A program made the translations under genes and the position numbers. From the NCBI GenBank assembly GCA_038211735.1, contig JBBQVK010000002.1:248001-312000 (forward strand): DNA of 64,000 nt, given 5' to 3'. The notes below the pieces were generated by a model that ran no database searches, was not told where the DNA came from, and worked only from the letters and a program-made list of their open reading frames with translations. This document shows, piece by piece, positions 19,288-30,685 of this stretch (its first letter is position 1; every line of letters begins with the position of its first letter). The DNA is from JBBQVK01 sp038211735 (GTDB taxonomy: Bacteria > Patescibacteriota > Gracilibacteria > Absconditabacterales > Absconditicoccaceae).

Positions 19288-19854
19288 TTAAACGCTTAGC
19301 ATCCCACGAAACCCTCTCCCAGCATAATATGACTCTGCGCCGTTGTGATAGGTGAAGACGGTGTCAAAGCGACGATCGCAGAAGAGTGCGCCACCGAGTT
19401 TTCTAATGGCAGGAGGAGTCGCTACCCAGCTAGATGTTTTGGTATCAAACTCTCCTAGTTTCTGGAGTTCGCGGTATTGTGCTTCTGATAAGAGTTCGAT
19501 GCCCATGGTAGCTGCCATATTGAGAGCGCTATCTTTGGGTTTATGTTCTTTTCTGGCCTTGAGTGCTTGTGGGTCGTAACAGATGCTCCTGCGACTTTTT
19601 GGCGTTTCTGCTGAACAGTCACAGAACATATACTCGTTCTTTTTTTTATCATAGCCAATCACATCTGGCTCACCACCAGTTTTTTCCATCTCATTGAGTG
19701 ATTGGAGTTTTGCAGGAGAAGTTTCGAGTTTCGCTTGTACTTTTGTCCATACGATACCTTTGTGACGACTCATGTTTTTCTCGAAACGTTTTTTCAATGT
19801 AGCAAGAAGTTCTGCAGACTGTTTTGGTGGTAGTGTAGGAGTAGTTGTTTTCAT
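19288..19854 (-). CDS. DUF4256 family protein
   Basis: A 188-residue cytoplasmic protein with no membrane segment, matching DUF4256 by its long conserved blocks: ETSPAKLQSLNEMEKTGGEP, YMFCDCSAETPKSRRSICYD and FDTVFTYHNGAESYYAGRGF. Function is unknown. The family is widespread and conserved over its full length. It has no UGA codon. Confidence 0.75.
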   Translation of the reverse strand: MKTTTPTLPPKQSAELLATLKKRFEKNMSRHKGIVWTKVQAKLETSPAKLQSLNEMEKTGGEPDVIGYDKKKNEYMFCDCSAETPKSRRSICYDPQALKARKEHKPKDSALNMAATMGIELLSEAQYRELQKLGEFDTKTSSWVATPPAIRKLGGALFCDRRFDTVFTYHNGAESYYAGRGFRGMLSV

Positions 19855-19972
19855 GCATTGCTGGTATGACGTAAAATGAAGGGTTACCTGAGATTTTTAT
19901 TTAAACCTATTTGATTTGTAAATGGAATGAGAATGAGGATAGTAGAGGTAGTTTTACTTTCTTTAGTATCTC

Positions 19973-21742
19973 ATGTTATCTTTCCGTAAACGTTTTGCAA
20001 CACTAGGTGATACAATACAGGCGTATCCTATTGCTACAGTAATTTTATGCGCTATTTGTGTTCTTACGCTAGTAGTTGTGCGAGAGAGAGTGTTCGATTT
20101 CTGACCTGATCAGCTACAAGTCCTCCAGAAACTACTCATGATCTCACTGGTATATGTATTTGTATCTGTAGCAGTCACGAAGAGATTCACTGAAGAACCA
20201 AAGAGACATATTCTGCGGCAGTGAGTTTTGCTAGTGGCAATGGTAGCGTATTTTTTTGTATTGCCTGCGCCTGTGGATAATGCACCTCAGACTTTGTATA
20301 TTAGACATGCAATTATACAAATCACCGCTATTATCACTTTGCTCGTTTTACCGCTGCGGACCAAGAAAAGAAATGAACAAAGTATGTATCATGGGGTGAT
20401 ACAGCTTTTCTTACATGCGGCTCTTGCTGGGATATTCTCTTTGGTGTTGGCATGAGGAATTATGTGAGCACTATGGTGAATAGAACAACTGTTCGGTGTT
20501 ACTGTAGTTTCTGAATGGTATCCTACTATCATGGCGGTGGTATGAATTCTATTTGGGGGACTTAGTTTCCTGGATGGGATAAGACAGTGGAAGATCGATG
20601 AAGACGAACCTGTGCAACAGGTCAAACGAAAGACTATGTTAGGGCGAGTAGTAGGATTTCTGTTGCTCGTGTATGGTGTAATTTTGTATATCTATCTTGG
20701 TAAGATATTAGTGACGTGAGAGCGACCATCCAATCAGGTGACACCGCTATCATTTGCCTTCAGCTGACTGGTGGTGTTGTGATCTATACTCTTGATCCCA
20801 TTAGTAACTGATGAGAAAGATACCGTAGTCCGCAAAAGAGCTTTGGTATGGATGTACTTAGCAGTTCTTCCTATACTAGTGATGGTATTTTTTGCAATTA
20901 AACTCAGATTAAGCCAGTATGGAATCACCGAGATGAGGTATATAGTGTGTGCGTTACTGCTGCGATTGGTGGTGAGTACAGGGTATATGATTATAAGCAA
21001 ACAGAAAGATCTATGGTGGGTAGCGATGATATGTACTATAATAGCGTTTATCTCTTTCGCGGGAGGGCCATTATCGGCATCATGAATGGCAAAAAACTAT
21101 CAAGAGAAAAGATTAGAAACATTTATTGCAACGCATCACTTGCAAGGGGGTACTGGGCTATTAGATAAAACAGCAGTAGCGACATTGAAGAATAGCGAAC
21201 AACAGGAGTTGGCAGGACTTATAGTATATTCGATTAGTTTTTATGGACCAGCTACGATGAGTAAATACTACGCTGGAAGTATAGAAAATGAGTACAACGT
21301 ACTTGATAAACTTTGATTGGAAGCTCCTTTAGTAGATTTCAATAATAACAACTATCTCTATATATCTTCAGAAGGAAATATTTCACGTATTGATACAACA
21401 TGATATACTGCTTTATATAGAGGCATTACTCTTTCTACATACAATGATGCATGAAACTGAGGAATGATTGCTGTTGATTCGTGAGTTACAGCGTATATCG
21501 ACTGACCGAATGTAATTCTCACGATAGCTGGTAGTGTGCATACGATTGGTCTTGATTCGCTAGTAGCTCAATTTAGAAACACTGCAACGAGTAATGGCCC
21601 AGGCAGTAGCAATCTGCCTAGCGGTCAATTTGTATTTAGTGGAGCATGATTTAAACTCTTCTTTTCGTATATCAGTGGCCAATTCACAGCTGATGGGACA
21701 TTTTCTCTGGAGAGTATGTGATTTGATTTACTGGTAGAGTAG
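19973..21742 (+). CDS. DUF4153-type polytopic membrane protein
   Basis: A 589-residue protein with about ten predicted membrane helices in the first 370 residues and a soluble C-terminal region. The helix pattern and segments such as GGIMGALWGIEQLFGVTV resemble DUF4153 proteins. About fifteen UGA codons are in frame, mostly in helix glycines. The last 210 residues are extracytoplasmic or cytoplasmic beta-rich sequence (YIDGPNVILTIAGSVHTIGL). Role unknown; it stands divergent from the DUF4256 gene. Confidence 0.6.
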
Positions 21743-22013
21743 AATGGCCTCCGCATCTGGCTCTTGCTATTTCTCATATTGAGCATAATATAGTCTTATA
21801 TTCTCTTTGGACCAAAGTAACGTCAGCAGCCTTAAAAAAACAAATCAGTTTCAAGGGCACAATATTAATCCCCCTCATATATATTCTTAGGTATAACTCG
21901 CGATAGACGCATTTCCGTTGAGTAAATTTTTTCTTTTGTTTTCTTCGTTCCTCTTGATCTTCTTGGGGGAAGAGTATCTACCTACAATTTATTATTTTAC
22001 AAAAAAATTACGT

Positions 22014-23084
22014 ATGAAAATGTTTAATAAAACTATCTCTATCATAGCAGGTTTTTCCATTGTAATGAGTGCAACTATACTATGTGTGACTGCAGCTACT
22101 TCACCTAGTCTTTGAGAGGCAAACAGTTTTGCAATACTTGCAAGTACATATACCAATACAGTAATGGGAACTATAATAACGTGAGATATAGGGTATACTA
22201 CAGGTCCAGCAGAAGTACCTATCGTAATTGGGTCGACGTTTGTGGGTGGCTCTATATATAATGCCGCAGGAGCGGATCAAGGTACGGCATTAGCATCGTT
22301 GAATGGGCAAGCATGTACGTTCAGTTTCTCAGCAGGAGCAATTGATCTTGCAACAGATAGCTCTCATGGGATGACGGGAGTATATGAACCAGGTGTTTAC
22401 TGTATCGATGGAGCTGCTACGATTGGTACAGCAGGAATGATATTGAGCGGAGTAGGGACATATATCTTTAGAGTAAATTGAGCACTAAACACCGTTGATA
22501 ATTCAGTTGTTATGCTTTCTAATGGTTCATCTGCATGCAATGTATGGTGGACTCCTTCAGCGGCTACTACACTTGGTGCAGATACAACATTTGTCGGGAC
22601 GATTATCGATGACGCAGGTATTACAATAGGTAATATTGCAGGTTGGGTGGGAAGAGCGCTTTCATTTGGTGGAACTATTACTACCTCTAGAAATACTATT
22701 ACAGTGCCAACATGTTCAGTATCCTCTAGTTCTTCAAATGGAGGAGCAGCTAGTTCTATTCAGAGCGATATTTGTCTCAATGGCGATAACTCTCCAAGTA
22801 ACTATGATCATTCCTGTAACAAATCTTTACAGCAAGAAGTGATGCCAGATATTTTAGTGAATCAAATTCTCACAAACGCGCCTGAAAATGGAGAACCATT
22901 TGCATTTGGAAATCCTGGAGTCTTGACTCCACAGCCCTTGCTAGTTGCGTTACCTATTACCTTACCAAATACATGATCTGACTGGGAAAGTTCAGCTATT
23001 CTGCGGGAAGTACTGCTAGCAATTAGTATACTAGTAGTGCCATGTGTGCTCTATATGATGCCTAGAAGAAGACACATCAGATAG
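22014..23084 (+). CDS. Ice-binding-like (DUF3494) surface protein with LPNTG sorting signal
   Basis: A 356-residue exported protein. A signal peptide is followed by ANSFAILASTYTNTVMGTII and repeated GDIG/TFVG elements of the DUF3494 beta-solenoid ice-binding fold. These include GVYEPGVYCIDGAATI, GVGTYIFRVNG and FVGTIIDDAGITIGNIAGWVGRALS. A linker leads to LPNTG (residues 317-321), a hydrophobic segment and MMPRRRHIR, a complete sortase signal; the glycine of LPNTG is a UGA codon (22974-22976). The likely sortases lie at 40873-42782. The family often acts as an adhesin, so ice binding is not implied. Confidence 0.85.
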
Positions 23085-23128
23085 TTGGGCTGGAAGTAAA
23101 TCTCGTAATATTCGTAATATTGTAAAAA

Positions 23129-23157
23129 GTCTTTATACTTAGGCATAAAGATTTTTT
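23129..23157 (+). terminator. Terminator of the LPNTG protein gene
   Basis: AGTCTTTAT and ATAAAGATT pair across a 7-base loop and run into a T tract, 45 bases after the stop codon. Confidence 0.7.
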
Positions 23158-23173
23158 ATATAAGAAAAACTCA

Positions 23174-23515
23174 ATGGGAAAACATCATTGTGATCACAGA
23201 TCATTCTGGACCATCTATAAAGCAATTAATTTCCATCTCCACTTTTTCAATAAAAATGGATGGAAGTATAGATGTGGAGAATGTGGAGAAAAATGTATCT
23301 TACAACGGAAAGGAAGTAAGAAATTAAAGCAACTTTCTGTGAAAAGTTTCTTCACCTACGTCCTTCGGATGTTGCCTGCAGCTATCTTCATCATCTTATT
23401 TGTGAAGTGAGTTATCTCACCACGATGTGCAATAGCACTCACGATTATCTATCATCTCGTGGCGATGTGGTGTATTATAAAATATTCAAAGCACCTGAAA
23501 ATTTCTGAGAAGTAG
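23174..23515 (+). CDS. Small membrane protein with zinc-ribbon-like N-terminus
   Basis: A 113-residue protein. The N-terminal half carries CDH and YRCGECGEKC, a potential zinc knuckle. The C-terminal half has two hydrophobic helices (SFFTYVLRMLPAAIFIILFV, CAIALTIIYHLVAMWCII) joined by a UGA-coded glycine, and a basic tail. No family is recognised. Confidence 0.6.
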
Positions 23516-23767
23516 AACAGAGGTGAGTAGTATAGAGATGGTTTATGCTTATCGTTATTTTCACGGTAGGCATTTTTGTTCAATAAAACGTCATAGAATA
23601 TAGAAACTGCGTTTAGTCAATATATCTATATCCCTTATACAATCTACAATCTTATCAACCTTAAGCCAACCTTTTGACTTTTTAGCGAAAGTAGAAAAAA
23701 GACTATAAATCGAGAGTGTTTTCGCTATCTTAGCGCCTACATATTTATTTATATTATTTATAAAGCT

Positions 23768-24373
23768 ATGGAAACGAATACTCTTTCAAAGAAAATCTTA
23801 CTTACGAGCTTTGTCGCACTTATGTGATTGGCTCTTGTAGGTTGTAACAAATTACCAAAACCTGTAGACGTAAACTCTGGTGCAGTTGCTGGAGACGACA
23901 TGAAGAAAAACGAAATGGTAGCAAAAGACGATGGTGATCTTGATAATGGAGATCCTAGTCTAGTAGCTGATGTTACTATCGATGTGGAAGGGGTTAACTA
24001 TTCATTCAGCAAAACATCTATTGAAGTTAATGAAGGTGATGTTGTAAGAATCAACTTCCAAAGCAAAGGTGGATTCCATGATTGGGTAGTAGATGAATTT
24101 AACGCTCACACAGACCAAGTTAATCCTGGTACTTTGACTAGCGTTACCTTTATAGCTGATAAAGCAGGTACATTCGAATATTACTGCAGCGTTGGGCAAC
24201 ATCGTGCACACGGGATGGTTGGAAAATTGATAGTAAAGGCTAAAGATGCTGGAGACGATATGGCAGGTGATGAGGAAGCAAATGAAGGTGCTGACGAAGC
24301 AGCTGGGGAAGGTGATATGATGAATGATGATAAGGATAATGCAGAGGACGTATCATGAGATGCAGCTATGTAA
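23768..24373 (+). CDS. Cupredoxin-domain lipoprotein
   Basis: A 201-residue lipoprotein: lipobox MGLALVGC (glycine from UGA), a linker, then a cupredoxin domain (VEGVNYSFSKTSIEVNEGD, then FHDWVVDEF with the first ligand histidine, then YYCSVGQHRAHGMVGKLIV with Cys, His and Met ligands). This is the blue-copper plastocyanin/nitrosocyanin-like set. An acidic tail rich in Asp, Glu and Gly follows. It may carry electrons or buffer copper at the cell surface. Confidence 0.85.
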
Positions 24374-24396
24374 TAGTAGTTTATGCTATAACCTTC

Positions 24397-24427
24397 AAAA
24401 AACCTAGCATCTGCTAGGTTTTTTTTG
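24397..24427 (+). terminator. Terminator of the cupredoxin gene
   Basis: AAAACCTAGC-atct-GCTAGGTTTT hairpin followed by a T run. Confidence 0.9.
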
Positions 24428-24431
24428 TGAT

Positions 24432-24461
24432 AAAAAAAACTCTCTGGGGATGCCAGAGAGC
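24432..24461 (-). terminator. Terminator of the 127-residue protein gene
   Basis: On the minus strand CTCTCTGG-catc-CCAGAGAG is followed by eight T residues. It lies 40 bases beyond the stop of the gene at 24501. Confidence 0.85.
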
Positions 24462-24500
24462 GAAAGAGATTTTTTAATCCAGTCAGTTGAATGGATTTTT

Positions 24501-24884
24501 CTATTCATCATTCTTATTTTCTTTCAGGAACTCATTGAAGGCGTTAGTCTTCTTCTGTAATTCGTCGTCCAATCCCTTGGACTCCTTTTCTCCCAGTATA
24601 ACGTGCTTCTTAATTGCACTCACAATGGTCTGCTTCAGAAAAGCTCCTTTGTTTTTCGCATTTTTCCAAGTCTCCTCGAGATTCTTTTTTCTTAAGCTGT
24701 TAATGATCTCGCTTTCAATTTTTTGCCTGAATGCATCAAGGTCGATCTGCTGATGTACTTTGAGATAGTCTTTTGCTACCTTCCAAAGTATACCAAGCAA
24801 AACTTCGATCATAATGAGCTGAGGCAGTTTGCCGAAGCGCTTTCCATTTCTCAGGAGAAGCCACAAAAATTTTTTCCAATTCAT
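24501..24884 (-). CDS. Hypothetical membrane-associated protein
   Basis: A 127-residue protein starting MNWKKFLWLLLRNGKRFGKL, with a hydrophobic segment LIMIEVLLGILWKVA followed by a long charged helical region. A GTG start at 24914 would add ten residues; the ATG was preferred. No family is recognised and it has no UGA. Confidence 0.55.
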   Translation of the reverse strand: MNWKKFLWLLLRNGKRFGKLPQLIMIEVLLGILWKVAKDYLKVHQQIDLDAFRQKIESEIINSLRKKNLEETWKNAKNKGAFLKQTIVSAIKKHVILGEKESKGLDDELQKKTNAFNEFLKENKNDE

Positions 24885-25011
24885 AGGGGGATTTTTATTT
24901 TGGTGAGGAATCACTATATAGGCAATTATGCGGTTTTCAAGACTAATGTTGACTTATAATTATAAGTATGTATAAAGAATTATTGGAATCTTTAGTTTAT
25001 TATCGTTGATT

Positions 25012-25887
25012 ATGCAGATTATAAATTTTCGTGCACTTGGTAGCGCAGATGAGGGCGTTGAGGGTATTGATCCGCTTGATCAACAAATTCTCGAAACCCA
25101 GAAGGAGATAGCTGATCTTTTGCAGATTACTGAATCGTATACTGGTAGACGAAAAGAGTATAAAAATAAGTGCAAAGAAAAAATGCAAATCCTTCAAGAG
25201 TTATATAACAAACTTACAAAACTCAAGAAAAATAAAGAAAGTTTTGAGGAAGAGTATCAAGAATATAATGAATTTTTTGATAGTATGGGATTTGGTGAGT
25301 GAGACGGAGGATTTTGATGATTCTCATCGTATGAAGATTTTTTCCATAATTTTGACCAAGAACAACAGAACTATAGAGATGAACATTATACTCGCGTAGA
25401 TAAAGACGAAATACAAGGGGAGCTAGTTGATGCGCTCGGAGAGTTGAGCAGTAAAGATATCTGGAGAAAGATTTCAAAAATACTTCACCCAGATATATTA
25501 CAACATAATGCAGACATATCTTCCAATAAAGAGTCTCTCGCTTTCTTTACAGATCTTTTCAATACACTCTTAGGATATTATGAAAAAGATGATAAACGAG
25601 CCATAATAAAGGCCCTTCAAGAAGCAGGTATAAAATTTATGGATGACAAATTCCAGCTTCCAGACTCTCTCAAGATAAAAGCAGGAGTAAAAAATATCTA
25701 TAAACAGAAAATACTCAACGAGCTACTTCAAAGAGTACAGTTGATAAAATCCACCAGTATCTATGCCTTCTATGTTTCATATAAGAACGGAGATTCACAG
25801 ATAAGACTCAATCAACTTGATGATGAGATACAGGAATTAGAAGATCTTTTAGCTTCCTATGAACAAGTAGAGATAGTACATGAATAA
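25012..25887 (+). CDS. J-domain-like protein with coiled coil
   Basis: A 291-residue cytosolic protein joined across UGA glycines in a Gly-rich linker (GEGDGGFGGF). The N-terminal part is a coiled coil (QKEIADLLQITESYTGRRKEY...). After the linker come WRKISKILHPDIL and SLAFFTDLFNTLLGYYE, which resemble helices II and III of a DnaJ domain with the HPD motif that stimulates DnaK ATPase. No helix I is obvious. The C-terminal end is again helical. It overlaps the next gene by 8 bases, so the pair is probably co-translated. Confidence 0.6.
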
Positions 25888-27874
25888 TATCATAAAATAC
25901 GATAATTCAAGATCGCTTGCCTATGTTCAGTCTGTTGAAAAGATTGAAAATAAATTGCAGTTGAGAAAAGAATTAGCTATCAAGCTTGGATTGAAAAGCA
26001 TTAGCGAATTTATAGAAGGTCGAGCAGTAGTGCAAAAAGATGACAGACGAATGTTGCTTAATGAGAAAGGGGAATTTATGATGGATGAATCACTCACTAC
26101 GCTTGAGAAGAAAACTAAAACAGATTACGTCAACTGAGAAAAAATAGTAAAAGAGTACTTTATCGATGGGAATAGAGAAATAATAACAGCAGATAAACCC
26201 ACTTCCGATATAATAAAAACAAATAAATGGATCTTCCCGCCTAAAGACTGAATAATTATCGTAGTAGATGATCGGAAGTATGGAAATTGAAAAAGATTAT
26301 ATACTACAGCAGGGAAAAGAATTCCTTTCCCAGCAGGACGGGAATTTGATCATCTTGCAGTAATGTGACTACATGTAGTTGATATATATGGAGCATTATC
26401 TTCATACTATAGAGACTCTATTGGCTACTCATTCGACTATCGCGATAATATCAAAGAACAATTGATCCCAGTAGACCTAAGCACTAATTATTTTTGATTT
26501 GATGAAAGTAGAAAAATAAGAAAAATGTATAATCTCTACAATGGATGTGGGTATACGCTTATGACCCCTAATGGAGAGTTTCTAAAGACAGAGCTTGGCC
26601 ACTACTACGCAAACACTAAACAAGGATTTGATCTTTCGCACGGATTGTACCCCACCATAAACCCTTCTTTTTCTACAGTATTTTACGATGAAGGCGACTA
26701 TGCAGAAGTAGAAAGACCTATATTCTACATGGTCAATAAAGAATGAAAAGCTTTTAGAGATGAGTTTGGCAGCATAGTCTATACAGATGACCCTTTCCGA
26801 ATAAATAATTTTGATGAAGATAGTATCACGGTTATACAGATAGATCCCAAAGTACGATCTCCTGATCAAAAAGAAGAAAAGCCTTATTTATGTATGATAG
26901 ACAAAACATGAACCTATACGAAAAATTTAGATGGTAGCATTAGAAAGCTATATTTTATAAAGTATATTAATGAATATACGGTGACAACGCCAGATGTCCA
27001 TGGATATGAGATCGATGCAGATAAGAATATAATCAAAAGACTGATAGAGAGAACAGTGGATGAAGATGGCGCAAAGCATCATAAATATATCTGTAGTACT
27101 TATGAATTAGAACAAGCTGTACTTGATCCATTGGGAAATTTAAAGCAGAAGATAGATTTTTGATCAGTTACGGAAAAACCCTTAAAAGAGTTGGCAGAAG
27201 GTATATATGTATATGGATATAAAACTAAGAAAGATTATTACCATAATGGTGAAGAGTTTTATTATGCGGGCGAAAGGAGGTTTATTAATACTCATTTCAA
27301 TAATCAAATAGTAAAGTTTTCCGACTGATCTATGTGTAATTTAGGTGAGTTTGGAGATCGCTTGGAATCTTACAATGATTGATATATCCTTGGGCATAAT
27401 GATTCAATGAAAAAAGAACATTATTGCTCTTTTGTTAAAATAAATGGATTAATTGCTAGATACGCTAAAGATTTTGAGTGAAACGAGTTAAAAGAGCTTT
27501 ACTCAATGGAAAAGGTCAGTGATGATTATTTGGCAATAAAATGGGATAAACGTTCACCCTACTACATAGTAAATCGTAATTTTGAGTATTTAAAAGATGC
27601 GCATGGAGAAAAAGTTAGCGCTGAGTTTGCGCCTTATTTCACTAACGGAATGTTTCTTATTTTTGATATGAACCAACAAGAAAGAGAAAGTTGGAATTTT
27701 CGTAATACAAAATGAGAAAGAATATATGATCATTATCTTTTTTCCCAAGATATGCAACTCACAAAAGCCTATTTCGAAGATGGAACTCAAGTAGGAGAGA
27801 CTCTTGTTGAGCTTCCTCAACATATGGCTGAAGCTGTAGAGCTGGCAAAAAAAGTTATTGTTGGATTCTTGTAG
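25880..27874 (+). CDS. Large protein of unknown function, WG-repeat-like
   Basis: A 664-residue soluble protein reading through more than a dozen UGA codons. It begins with a helical region, then shows many short strand-turn segments of similar texture (e.g. YTLMTPNGEFLKTELGHYY, FYMVNKEGKAFRDEFGSIV, YYIVNRNFEYLKDAHGEKV). Aromatic residues precede Gly/Asn turns, as in WG or other beta-propeller-like repeats. No catalytic motif is recognised. It overlaps the J-domain-like gene by 8 bases, suggesting a client or partner relation. Confidence 0.55.
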
Positions 27875-27877
27875 AAA

Positions 27878-28447
27878 TTATTTCATACTGTCCAACATCT
27901 TCTGCATCTCAGTAATTTCTGCTGTTTGAGTGGTTTTAATATCGGTAGCGAGTTGGTCAACTTCGGGTCTTCTCTGCGCTAGCATCAATACGTCGTTTGC
28001 CATCTGGATTGCTCCTTGGTGATGTTCGATCATACCTTCGAGGTAGGCTTTATCGAGTTCAGTCCCACTTAAGTGAGTCAAATCTGCCATCATCGGTTCG
28101 TAGATACTTTGTAGTGCATCGTGAGGATATCGACTTTGTAACCATCCTTGCATCTGAGTAATCTCTTTTGATTGTGCGTCAACGACCGCTTGTGCTAAAT
28201 TTTTCACTTTTAAGTTTGAGGTGTTTGCGATTACAACCAAAGAACTATCTATCGCTTCTTGGTGGTGCGGAATCATGTTCACGATAAATGTTTCTTCATT
28301 GTCAGCAGCGTGTTTGCCCATAGGAGCTCAGCTATTTGCTGGCATATCTCCAGCTGGTACGTCAGATGGGTTGTTTGTTTTTTTACATCCTACGATAGTT
28401 AGTGAGAGTACGAGTATGCACGCGAGGAGGGTGTTTTTTTTAGTCAT
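27878..28447 (-). CDS. DUF305 lipoprotein
   Basis: A 189-residue lipoprotein with lipobox LTIVGC and a DUF305 domain. The repeated motif FIVNMIPHHQEAIDSSL and YLEGMIEHHQGAIQMAND (HH pairs in two ferritin-like helical halves) is the family signature. The frame passes a UGA between the linker and the domain. DUF305 proteins often sit near copper and silver resistance genes; a copper operon lies 15 kb downstream. Its stop faces that of the 664-residue protein with only 3 bases between. Confidence 0.88.
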
Positions 28448-28542
28448 GAGAATAAGAATAGATAATAAAAGTGTACTTGATTATGTTTTGGTGAAGATTT
28501 TTTTATATCTTTAGTTTCTTTTTTAATCACAAAATCAATACA

Positions 28543-29631
28543 TTACCTCTCCAACCTCTCCATCATCTCATCGATCAAGACGCTTGCATAGGCTCCAGAG
28601 GGGAGCGTGAAACGAATGAGGAGGTCGTCTTCTTGGTAAGTGACGCTAGTATTGGTAGGCATGACTCGGAGTGGTCTTCTGAGGCCTCGGACTTTATTGT
28701 CTATGAAGGCTTTGAGTGATCCAGCGTTTAGTTTGCGCTGACTTAGAAAGGCTGTTTCTAGTTTACCTGCATCTGAATTTTCGCGAGGGAGCAGGAGGTT
28801 TTCTCCGATAACTGGTCACGTCACGATCATCGTCTTTGGATCAAAAGGAATTTCTTCGCTACTAAGTTGTTGTGGAGTAACGAAAAACTCTTTGCTATCT
28901 GTGTTGATATTGAAGCCGAGAAAGACGTTCAATTTTTTTCTATAGACGCCGTAATCGATCTGTCCGTTGAGTGTGCGCTGGAGAATATCGCCGTCGACTA
29001 AAGTAAAAGTATCTTTTGCTCTTTGTGCGACATACTCATTGAAAAACTTACTTGCGAGAGCTTGGAGTTTGAACACGATCTCTTTCTTCTCTTTGATGGT
29101 GGATCTTCCTTGTATAATATCTTTTCCTTTTTTCCGATTTGCTCATTCGATACCAAATCTTTGATCACCGAAGATATTAGGGAAGCCGGTTGCAAAGAGC
29201 TTATCAATACCTGCTTTTGCTAGATCTTTTTCTTTGACTCCAAGTTTTTTCTGCGCCCTTAATCTAATATGAAAGGTGTTGTGAATAGGCGTACTAAGAT
29301 TGAGAGGAGTTTCGTGTCTTCCGGTCTTGAGTACTTTTGCAACTTCCGCCACTCCTTCTACAAAGGCACGTTCACCTCCAAGTTTTTTTAACGCTTTATC
29401 ATAAATACTTATCCGTTGTCTGGTAATAGCTCTTTTGTCTTTGAGTCCTGCGATGCCAAGCGTCAATCTAGAGATCTTAAATTTGCTACAAAGATGTTGC
29501 ACTACCTCCATAGTAGTCATATTTCTTTTTTCAAAACATACATAGAAAGCATCTCATTGGCCGCTTAACGCCCAGGGAAGTTCTTCGCTTACGATGAAAT
29601 CTTGCGACTTTTGTTTAAATGAAAAAAGCAT
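28543..29631 (-). CDS. truD: tRNA pseudouridine(13) synthase TruD
   Basis: Isomerises U13 of tRNA. The 362-residue protein starts MLFSFKQKSQDFIVSEELP, then LSGQGDAFYVCFEKRNMTTMEV (glycine from UGA). The catalytic Asp lies in IAGLKDKRAITRQRIS, and GFPNIFGDQRFGIEG follows (family NYFGxQRFG). The C-terminal RVMPTNTSV...DDLLIRFTLPSGAYAS closes the TruD fold. Three UGA glycines are needed to obtain the full protein. Confidence 0.93.
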
Positions 29632-29781
29632 GGACACTGCTACCAAAATAAATACACTACGTATAGAAGTATACGACTTTCAGGACAAAATGACACTGCA
29701 ACCGATGGGATGTTTGTGTCACAGAATTGTAGTTTTGTCGTATGTAGGTCTAACTATCTTTATCTTTATTAGAATTTACTC

Positions 29782-30582
29782 ATGAGAAAAGGGATTTTGA
29801 AGAATGTAGTCGTCATGGCTAGTGCAGCATTTGTTTTGTTTGGAGCAGTTGTTTTCGCTGATCTTTCTGCAGAGCAACAAACTACGATCGATACTGCAGC
29901 GGTTAGGATTGTAGCAGTTATGAACCAGAGAAATGTAACTCCAGACGCATTTAGAGCACTTCTTGATACCGCAAGGACAGGATTTGGAGATAGCCAGGAG
30001 AAATGGGATATGGCAGATGCTCTCGATGACGCTGTTATGGATGCATTCTACCAAGTAGATAACTTCAATTCATGTGAGGTTTATTACGATGGATGTAATA
30101 ATTGTAGCAAAACCGAAGATGGAACTATGGCATGTACACTCATGATGTGTGTTCAACACGATACTCCTGCATGTTTAGAGTACAAAAATTCTCAAGCTCA
30201 AATAGACTTGGATGCTGCGAAGGCACTTTGGATGTCAAAGGTTCACAGTTCATATACAGTAACTATCCAAGCATCATGCTTCTGTACTGAACAGTATAGA
30301 CGCCCAGTAAGATATGAAGTAGTTGAAGGACAAATACACCCTAAGACTGCAGTGTATGCTGACAAAAATGAGGATGGGGATGAAGTAAATCTAACGATGA
30401 CTCCTAACTTACTTACTGTAGAAGGTATGTTTAGTATGGTTCAAGATGCTATTGATGCAAATGCAGACGCGATAACTGTTGTCTATAATTCAGAAACAGG
30501 ATCTCCTATGTCAATCGATATCGATAGTTCATTTATGATAGCAGATGAAGAACAACATTATACATTTGATGTGGTAGATTAA
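29782..30582 (+). CDS. Secreted DUF6174-type protein
   Basis: A 266-residue exported protein with a signal peptide (KNVVVMASAAFVLFGAVVFA). A helical region and a cysteine-rich stretch (SCEVYYDGCNNCSKTEDG, MMCVQHDTPAC) are followed by a domain with YTVTIQASCFCTEQYRRPVR, LTVEGMFSMVQDAID and SPMSIDIDSS, the order seen in DUF6174. Role unknown. No UGA codon is present. A terminator follows. Confidence 0.65.
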   Translation: MRKGILKNVVVMASAAFVLFGAVVFADLSAEQQTTIDTAAVRIVAVMNQRNVTPDAFRALLDTARTGFGDSQEKWDMADALDDAVMDAFYQVDNFNSCEVYYDGCNNCSKTEDGTMACTLMMCVQHDTPACLEYKNSQAQIDLDAAKALWMSKVHSSYTVTIQASCFCTEQYRRPVRYEVVEGQIHPKTAVYADKNEDGDEVNLTMTPNLLTVEGMFSMVQDAIDANADAITVVYNSETGSPMSIDIDSSFMIADEEQHYTFDVVD

Positions 30583-30604
30583 TCTAGTCTATTTCACAAA
30601 TATA

Positions 30605-30633
30605 AAAACTCCGGCCCTGGGCTGGAGTTTTTT
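30605..30633 (+). terminator. Terminator of the DUF6174 gene
   Basis: AACTCCGGCC-ctg-GGCTGGAGTT hairpin (one G-U pair) with a following T tract. Confidence 0.9.
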
Positions 30634-30685
30634 GTTGATTTGATATACGTTTCTTGCATGCAATAAAAATGCAAAAATAACGAAC

